Part shown: positions 6,756-10,956 of the stretch, piece by piece
Layout: each line of letters opens with the position of its first letter
Position numbering within the stretch: position 1 is the first letter of the stretch
NCBI RefSeq assembly: GCF_035942955.1
Contig: NZ_DASZCQ010000332.1
Span: 1 to 10,956, forward strand
Reading direction: 5' to 3'
Length of the DNA stretch: 10,956 nt
Origin: DASYTH01 sp035942955
Lineage (GTDB): Bacteria; Actinomycetota; Actinomycetes; Mycobacteriales; Pseudonocardiaceae
Translations under genes and position numbers: made by a program
The notes under the pieces: generated by a model
What the model saw: only the letters and a program-made list of their open reading frames with translations
Told to the model about the DNA's origin: nothing
Database searches by the model: none

Positions 6756-6792
6756 GCCTTTCCGTTGCCACGGCAGCGAAACGGCTCACGAC
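6749..6792. terminator. Bidirectional hairpin terminator holding both convergent stop codons
   Basis: GTCGTGAGCC (6749-6758) and GGCTCACGAC (6783-6792) are perfect 10-bp arms. The inner part pairs further, with a few mismatches, to a CACG loop at 6769-6772. The M28 stop TGA (6753-6755) lies in the left arm and the stop of the opposite gene (6788-6786) lies in the mirror place of the right arm. Both transcripts thus end in the same structure. The TGAGYCTTT core also occurs at 7358-7378 and 10867-10917. Confidence 0.75.
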
Positions 6793-7127
6793 AGGTTGTC
6801 GGGGAGGGCGACGAAGCCGGTGATCGCGGCGGTGCGGAAGACGTAGCGGCAGGGCTCGCCCCAGAAGGTTCGCGACATGATCGCCCAGCCCTTGTTCAGC
6901 CACTCCTGGAAGGTGGCCTCCGCGTCGACGCGGTTGCGCGCCCGCCACGCGATGAGGTAGACGCCGTCCCGGCCGGCGACCGTGCAGGCCATCGTGTACG
7001 CAAGGGGAGCGTACGGGTCGTACGGCAGGGTCTTCGGATCGTCCGGGTCGTATGCACGGGGCTCCGCCTCGAACGTGACCCCCTCGCGTAACCAGGCAGG
7101 GCGTTCCTCCGGACGGTAACGGGCCAC
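6786..7127 (-). CDS. Small protein of unknown function (113 residues)
   Basis: I do not recognise this protein. It is 113 residues, with no signal peptide or membrane segment, rich in Trp, Tyr, Arg and Pro, and starts MARYRPEERPAWLREGVTFE. It has a Pro/Asp/Tyr stretch at about 25-42 (YDPDDPKTLPYDPYAPL) and a compact C-terminal half with alternating hydrophobics (about 43-110), containing two Cys (48 and 93). A soluble alpha/beta fold is my guess. The GTG at 7127 is chosen because AGGTG sits 8 bases upstream (7140-7136). Codon use looks like that of its neighbours, and its stop lies inside the shared hairpin with the M28 gene, which supports it as a real gene. An inverted repeat at 7144-7158 lies just upstream. 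It lies 247 bases downstream of xdhC on the same strand, but a hairpin between them suggests separate transcription. Confidence 0.72.
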   Translation of the reverse strand: MARYRPEERPAWLREGVTFEAEPRAYDPDDPKTLPYDPYAPLAYTMACTVAGRDGVYLIAWRARNRVDAEATFQEWLNKGWAIMSRTFWGEPCRYVFRTAAITGFVALPDNLS

Positions 7128-7143
7128 AGGAGCATCACCTCAA

Positions 7144-7158
7144 CTTCGACAATCGAAG
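7144..7158 (-). promoter_or_regulatory. Inverted repeat CTTCGA-CAA-TCGAAG upstream of the small unknown gene
   Basis: CTTCGA (7144-7149) and TCGAAG (7153-7158) are perfect 6-bp arms separated by 3 bases, 4 bases from the ribosome binding site of the minus-strand gene at 6786-7127. It could be an operator or a small leader hairpin. A loose second dyad (GTCGCC / GGTGAC, with one G-T) follows at about 7161-7177. Confidence 0.35.
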
Positions 7159-7218
7159 CCGTCGCCCTGAGGTGACGACGGGTCCCGGAATTGTGACGAG
7201 GATGAGATCGACAGCGCT

Positions 7219-7236
7219 ATGCCATATGTCAGGCAT
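7219..7236. promoter_or_regulatory. Inverted repeat ATGCC / GGCAT in the xdhC-small gene gap
   Basis: ATGCC (7219-7223) and GGCAT (7232-7236) face each other across ATATGTCA, in a locally AT-richer patch of the 247-base gap 7128-7374. This patch is where a minus-strand promoter for the small gene would lie, but I could not settle on a -10/-35 pair. No gene is convincing in the gap. Confidence 0.22.
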
Positions 7237-7357
7237 GGAGCATACGTCGAAGTCGGCCGGGCCCAGGCCGACGACACCCGGGCGGCACACTATTACTGTC
7301 AGTGCGAATTTATGCACCGAGCGTCGACAAGGGACCGACCCTGGCGCGGCTTACCGG

Positions 7358-7378
7358 CTCAGTCCAGAAAAGACTCAG
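7358..7378 (-). terminator. Hairpin containing the xdhC stop codon
   Basis: On the minus strand CTGAGTC (7378-7372) and GACTGAG (7364-7358) pair with one central mismatch around a TTTTCTG loop. The xdhC stop TGA (7377-7375) lies in the first arm. The 11 bases TGAGTCTTTTC (7377-7367) are identical to those in the terminator after the M23 gene (10874-10884), which is the main reason to take this weak hairpin seriously. Confidence 0.4.
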
Positions 7379-8490
7379 GGGTGGTGGATGCGGCCGGTCA
7401 ATTCGGACAGCCGCTCACCCTTGCCGCCCCAGCGCAGCGCGATGATCTCGGCGGCGATGGAGACGGCGGTCTCCTCCGGGGTGCGGGCGCCGAGGTCCAG
7501 ACCGATCGGCGAGGACAGGCGGGACAGCTCGTCGGCGGTCAGGCCGGCGTCGCGCAGGCGGATCAGTCGATCGTCGTGGGTGCGCCGGGAGCCCATGGCG
7601 CCGACGTAGGCCACGTCGCAGCGCAGCGCCACCTCCAGCACCGGAACGTCGAACTTCGGATCGTGGGTGAGCACGGCGATGACCGTGCGCCGGTCGATCC
7701 GGCCCGCGGCGACCTCGGCGGCAAGGTAGCGGTGCGGCCAGTCGACGACCACCTCGTGCGCCTCCGGGAACCGGGTGTTGGTGGCGAACACCGGGCGGGC
7801 GTCGCAGACCGTCACCCGGTAGCCGAGGAACGTGCCCAGCCGGGCCATCGCGGCGGCGTAGTCGATCGCGCCGAACACCAGCATCCGCGGCGGTGGCTCG
7901 AAGGAGTTGACGAACACCGACATTCCCTCGCCGCGGCGCTGACCGTCCACTCCGTACTGCAGCAGGCCGCTGCGCCCGGTGGCGAGCAGCCCGCGTGCGT
8001 CGTCGGCCACGGCGTCGTCGGCCCGCGGCGAGCCGAGCGAACCGGCCTGCCGGTCCGGCCAGACCACAAGGTGTGCCCCGCGGCGGGCCGGCTCGACGTG
8101 CTCGACCACGGTGGCCAGCGCCACCGGCTCCTCGACGTCCACCGACTTGGCCAGCTCGGCGAGCTCGGGAAAGCGCGCCGCGTTGATCGCCTCGACGTAG
8201 ACGTCGATGATGCCGCCACAGGTCAGGCCCACGGCGAACGCGTCGTCGTCGCTGACCCCGTAGCGCTGCAGCACCGCGCCACCGTCGGCGATCACCTGCT
8301 GGCCCAGCTCGTAGACCGCGCCCTCCACGCAGCCGCCGGACACGCTGCCGGCCACGGATCCGTCCGCGCCGACCAGCATCGCCGCACCCGGCGCGCGGGG
8401 GGCGGAGGAGAAGGTGGCCACGACCGTGCCGAGCGCCGCCGTCTCGCCGGCCGAGTAGCGCCGCATCAGATCGTCGAGCACGTCACGCAC
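7375..8490 (-). CDS. xdhC: XdhC/CoxI-family molybdenum cofactor maturation protein
   Basis: This 371-residue cytoplasmic protein belongs to the XdhC family, which binds molybdenum cofactor, helps its sulfuration and hands it to the apo-hydroxylase. The N-terminal XdhC/CoxI domain (about 10-105) shows SGGCVEGAV with Cys54 and LTCGG with Cys91, the two conserved cysteines. The C-terminal Rossmann-like domain (about 203-345) shows VFGAIDYAAAMA (the family usually has GAGHVA here), VCDARP, THDPKFD and YVGAMGSRRT. The GTG start at 8490 has GGAGG 6 bases upstream (inside the coxE end) and overlaps coxE by 8 bases, so the two are very probably co-transcribed and coupled. The likely client is the coxSLM enzyme at 37-3880, which has no chaperone of its own nearby in this window. 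Confidence 0.92.
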   Translation of the reverse strand: MRDVLDDLMRRYSAGETAALGTVVATFSSAPRAPGAAMLVGADGSVAGSVSGGCVEGAVYELGQQVIADGGAVLQRYGVSDDDAFAVGLTCGGIIDVYVEAINAARFPELAELAKSVDVEEPVALATVVEHVEPARRGAHLVVWPDRQAGSLGSPRADDAVADDARGLLATGRSGLLQYGVDGQRRGEGMSVFVNSFEPPPRMLVFGAIDYAAAMARLGTFLGYRVTVCDARPVFATNTRFPEAHEVVVDWPHRYLAAEVAAGRIDRRTVIAVLTHDPKFDVPVLEVALRCDVAYVGAMGSRRTHDDRLIRLRDAGLTADELSRLSSPIGLDLGARTPEETAVSIAAEIIALRWGGKGERLSELTGRIHHP

Positions 8491-9583
8491 CGCGCACCTC
8501 CATGAGCAGCTGTTCCCAGGTTGCCAGGCTGTGCCCGGCGAGCAAGCGGTCGACGTGGGGCAGCGCGGCCGCGATCCCGGACTGCACGGGAGCGTAGCCG
8601 TCCTTGCCGGCGTGCGGGTTCACCCAGAACACCGCGTGCGCGAGGCGGCGCAGCCGGGCCATCTGCTCGCCGAGCAGGCGGGCGTCGCCGCGCTCCCAGC
8701 CGTCGGAGAAGACCACAACGACGGCCCGCCGTGCCATGCCGCGCTGACCCCACCGGTCCAGGAACGCCCGCAGCGTCTCGCCGAGCCGCGTGCCGCCGGC
8801 GAAGTCGGGCACCACGCGCGCGGCCGACGTCAGCGCGTGCTCGGGATCGCGCTGCCGCAACTGGCGCGACAGCCGGGTGAGCCGGGTGCCGGTGGTGAAC
8901 ACCTCGGTGCTGCCGGGGGCCGCGCGCGTGACGGCGTGGGCGAAGCGCAGCAGGGCGTCGGCGTACGGGGTCATCGATCCGGAGACGTCCAGCAGCAGCA
9001 CGACCCGCCGCGCCCGGCGGCCCCTGTCCTTGTACGCCAATCGAATCGGCTCTCCGCCGGCGGAACGCACGATCCGCAGCACGCGGTCCGGGTCCAGCCG
9101 ACCAGTCCGATGTGGACGGAAGCGTAGCGCGCGGCGCAGCGGCGGTTCCAGGCGCAGCGTGGAGATCAGCTCGCGCAGGTGCTCCCGTTCGACGGCGGTC
9201 AGCTCACCGATGTCGCGCTGCCGCAGGATCTCCGTGTCGCTGGCGGCCACCCGCAGCGGGCCGGGCTCGCGGCCGGCGCCGTCGCCGGCCGGCGCGTCGG
9301 TCAGCGTGGCGAGCATGCTCGTCCGCACCCGGGGCGCCGCCGGCACCCGCGGCCGCCGTGGCTCGGCGGCGCCGAACCACGCCGCGAACGCGTCGTCGTA
9401 GCGCGCCAGATCGTCGGGCTCCGCACACAGCGTCAACCGGCCGGCCCAGTAGAGCTGCTCGACGTCGGCCGGGTCGAGCTGCTCGATCGCCCCCAGATAG
9501 GCCTGAACCCGCAGCGCGTCACAGGCCAGCCCGGCCACCCGCAGCGCGGCGGTGAAGCCGACGAGGCCGGGCAGCGGGTCCAT
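8483..9583 (-). CDS. coxE: CoxE-like protein with von Willebrand factor A domain
   Basis: This 366-residue protein is of the CoxE / VWA-containing family. The N-terminal part (about 1-75, MDPLPGLVGFTAALRVAGL) is the typical helical CoxE start, followed by a variable Pro/Arg linker (75-110). The VWA domain covers about 190-355 with an intact metal site: DVSGS at 199-203, Thr265 (FAGGT) and Asp294 (FSDGWERGD). In Oligotropha, CoxE works with the AAA+ ATPase CoxD to mature the Cu-S-Mo centre of CO dehydrogenase. Here no CoxD/MoxR gene is next to it, and the enzyme in the window lacks the Cu-binding Cys, so the exact job is uncertain. ATG 9583 is preferred over the in-frame ATG at 9649, since the family-like N-terminus begins there and the added 22 residues are unlike it; no clear Shine-Dalgarno site is seen for either. 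It is first of a two-gene unit with xdhC. Confidence 0.88.
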   Translation of the reverse strand: MDPLPGLVGFTAALRVAGLACDALRVQAYLGAIEQLDPADVEQLYWAGRLTLCAEPDDLARYDDAFAAWFGAAEPRRPRVPAAPRVRTSMLATLTDAPAGDGAGREPGPLRVAASDTEILRQRDIGELTAVEREHLRELISTLRLEPPLRRALRFRPHRTGRLDPDRVLRIVRSAGGEPIRLAYKDRGRRARRVVLLLDVSGSMTPYADALLRFAHAVTRAAPGSTEVFTTGTRLTRLSRQLRQRDPEHALTSAARVVPDFAGGTRLGETLRAFLDRWGQRGMARRAVVVVFSDGWERGDARLLGEQMARLRRLAHAVFWVNPHAGKDGYAPVQSGIAAALPHVDRLLAGHSLATWEQLLMEVRGA

Positions 9584-9606
9584 ATGGCAATTGTCGCCCC
9601 ATCCGG

Positions 9607-9647
9607 AGCATCGCCCGCAGTCCAACATGATGTCAAGATGGTTGGAC
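9607..9647. promoter_or_regulatory. Divergent promoter region with inverted repeat GTCCAAC / GTTGGAC
   Basis: GTCCAAC (9620-9626) and GTTGGAC (9641-9647) are perfect 7-bp arms 14 bases apart, in the 88-base gap between coxE and the M23 gene. Between the arms, on the minus strand, lies TTGACA (9636-9631), a consensus -35 for coxE. GATGCT (9612-9607), 18 bases further, is a mediocre -10. A protein binding the dyad would cover this promoter. I found no convincing -10 for the M23 gene. Confidence 0.4.
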
Positions 9648-9671
9648 ATTCCCTAACGAAGGGACGAACCA

Positions 9672-10856
9672 ATGAGACGCTCACTCCCTGCTGTCGTGCT
9701 GTCCGTTGGTCTTGCCGTGGCCGTGGCGGTGTCCGTGCCGGCCACGCGGGCGGCGGGGGACACCACCGCCGGCGAGCTGGCCGACGCCGTGCGCGCCAAG
9801 ATCGCCGCGAAGACCGTCACGCAGGCGGGCACCGAGGTCAACGTGATGCGCACCGACGGCGCCGACTGGGCCTTCGGCGCCGGCATCGCCAGGGCGCTGC
9901 CGGTCGCCGGCGCCTACCCGGAAGGCTGGCTGTTCGTGGCGCACCGGGAGAGCAAGCAGTGGACCGTGGCCTTCGAGGGCGAGGCCGCGTTCCCCACGCT
10001 GACCGCCGCGGCGCCGGAGAAGGTCGTGCCCGGCGCCGAGAAGCAGGTGCTCGCCACGCACGGCGCCGCGACCCCCAAGCTGGCCGCGGACACCGCCAAA
10101 CCGTTGGCCAACGGCGACTTCCGGACCGGGATGCGGCTACCGTGGGCGGTCGGGCAGACGTGGCGCTACACCGGCGGCCCGCACGGCGGCACGCGCCAGT
10201 CGGTCGACCTGGCCGGCGGTGACGGCCGGGTCCTGGCCGCGCGCGGCGGCACCCTGTACGTGATGTGCTCCAGCCAGCGCGGCTGGCTGCGGGTCGCCCA
10301 CGATCGCGGATACTCCACGGATTACTACCACCTTGAGGGCAACCGCACCGACAACGGTGTGACCGTCGGCGAGGGCGCGTTCCTCGGCAACATCGGCGTG
10401 GACGTCTCCTGCGGCGGCAGCGCGACCGGCCCGCACGTACACTTCTCGTTGCGGCAGAACGGTGTCTACGTCGGCATCGCCGCACACAACTTCGGCAAGT
10501 GGCAGTTCTACAACGGATCCGCCGAGTACCAGGGCACCGCGCTGCACGGCTCGACGCAGATCGGCACCGGCGGCTCGATGTACAACTACGGCGCGCTCGG
10601 CTTCACCCAGGGCATCGTCGACACCAACGGCGGCGGCGTGCTCAACCGGAGATCCGGCCCCGGCACCAACTTCGGCATCGTCGGCACCGTGCCGGACGGC
10701 AACACGGTGACGATCTCGTGCTCCGCCAACGGAACCACCCACACCGGCCGGTTCGGCTACACCACGGCCATGTGGAACAAACTCACCGACGGCTCCTGGA
10801 TCAGCGACGCCTACACCTGGACCGGCACCGGCAACCCCGTCAACGGCTGGTGCTGA
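9672..10856 (+). CDS. Secreted M23 (beta-lytic type) peptidoglycan endopeptidase with C-terminal SH3-like domain
   Basis: The 394-residue precursor is a secreted zinc endopeptidase that should cut peptidoglycan cross-bridges or stem peptides. Residues 1-27 are a signal peptide (MRR, long Ala/Val core, ATRA). About 28-150 is a propeptide-like region, and 155-290 is the M23 fold. Zinc ligands are His171 and Asp179 (GGPHGGT...SVD) and His257 of the HVH motif (255-257), with His220 (YYHLEG) and His255 as the expected catalytic histidines. Cys199-Cys247 is the likely disulfide. Residues about 310-394 form a bacterial SH3-like tail (NRRSGPGTNFGIVGTV) that usually binds cell wall, with Cys350 and the C-terminal Cys394 possibly paired. 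The order resembles beta-lytic metalloproteases of Lysobacter and actinomycetes. AAGGGA (9659-9664) lies 7 bases before the ATG at 9672. It is divergent from coxE and has no evident functional link to it. Confidence 0.93.
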   Translation: MRRSLPAVVLSVGLAVAVAVSVPATRAAGDTTAGELADAVRAKIAAKTVTQAGTEVNVMRTDGADWAFGAGIARALPVAGAYPEGWLFVAHRESKQWTVAFEGEAAFPTLTAAAPEKVVPGAEKQVLATHGAATPKLAADTAKPLANGDFRTGMRLPWAVGQTWRYTGGPHGGTRQSVDLAGGDGRVLAARGGTLYVMCSSQRGWLRVAHDRGYSTDYYHLEGNRTDNGVTVGEGAFLGNIGVDVSCGGSATGPHVHFSLRQNGVYVGIAAHNFGKWQFYNGSAEYQGTALHGSTQIGTGGSMYNYGALGFTQGIVDTNGGGVLNRRSGPGTNFGIVGTVPDGNTVTISCSANGTTHTGRFGYTTAMWNKLTDGSWISDAYTWTGTGNPVNGWC

Positions 10857-10866
10857 GACCCGAGTG

Positions 10867-10917
10867 GGTGTCGTGAGTCTTTTCCGGGGTTATGGCACCA
10901 GAAAGACTCACGACACC
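10867..10917. terminator. Strong 16-bp hairpin terminator after the M23 gene
   Basis: GGTGTCGTGAGTCTTT (10867-10882) pairs perfectly with 10902-10917; GGT (10888-10890) and ACC (10897-10899) can pair inside the loop. It starts 10 bases after the stop codon. The symmetric stem would give a stable hairpin on either strand, so it may also end a gene coming from the right. The GTCGTGAG core is shared with the hairpin at 6749-6792. The remaining bases 10918-10956 show no feature. Confidence 0.8.
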
Positions 10918-10956
10918 TGACCTGCGGCCTGGCACCGGGTCTCGCTCCCCCATACC

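Noticed and set aside
7135..7317. 60-residue minus-strand open frame (MHKFALTVIV...) between xdhC and the small unknown gene
   Set aside because: It has a GTG start with no ribosome binding site, no recognisable features, and it runs through the dyads and into the leader of the next gene.
7219..8505. 428-residue plus-strand open frame opposite xdhC
   Set aside because: It is the antisense of a clear xdhC gene, has His/Arg/Gly-rich content and no recognisable domain.
9584..9649. Upstream ATG at 9649 for the coxE-like gene
   Set aside because: The extra 22 residues are unlike the family, there is no properly spaced ribosome binding site, and the extension would cross the likely -35 and -10 of the gene.

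Overview
This is a GC-rich chromosomal window from an actinomycete. The evidence is the strong G/C bias at third codon positions, GTG starts, GGAGG-type ribosome binding sites, a near-twin of the Streptomyces griseus aminopeptidase, and actinobacterial-style secreted hydrolases. A Pseudonocardiales-type host is my guess, not something the sequence proves. No rRNA, tRNA, CRISPR array, insertion sequence or phage gene was seen.

Left block (37-3880, minus strand): a compact three-gene operon for a molybdenum hydroxylase of the xanthine dehydrogenase / CO dehydrogenase family. The order is small iron-sulfur subunit (coxS), large Mo-cofactor subunit (coxL), medium FAD subunit (coxM), with overlapping start and stop codons. 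The S-L-M order and the AYRGAGR active-site loop place it with the 'form II' or CoxL-like enzymes, not with true CO dehydrogenase (form I, M-S-L order, copper-binding Cys). Its substrate is therefore unknown. A hairpin follows the operon at the window edge.

Middle block: a 513-base divergent intergenic region (3881-4393) holds several inverted repeats and a leaderless-type promoter for rarD (EamA permease, plus strand). Then comes a secreted M28 aminopeptidase with a C-terminal P domain (plus). Converging on it is a 113-residue protein of unknown function (minus). The stop codons of these two genes sit in the two arms of one shared hairpin.

Right block: a two-gene minus-strand unit, coxE-like VWA protein then xdhC, overlapping by 8 bases. 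Both families act in maturation of Mo hydroxylases, so this unit probably serves the coxSLM enzyme about 3.5 kb away. No MoxR/CoxD ATPase partner is in the window. Divergent from it is a secreted M23 (beta-lytic type) cell-wall endopeptidase with an SH3-like tail, ending in a 16-bp hairpin.

The most unusual recurring signal is a terminator-like motif, TGAGYCTTT(T)C inside a hairpin, at three gene ends. In two of them (three genes) the TGA is the stop codon itself. I found no clear sign of a wholly new multi-gene system. The points worth following are the Cu-less CoxL paired with a CoxE-type maturation gene, the stop-codon hairpins, and the palindromes in the divergent promoter regions.
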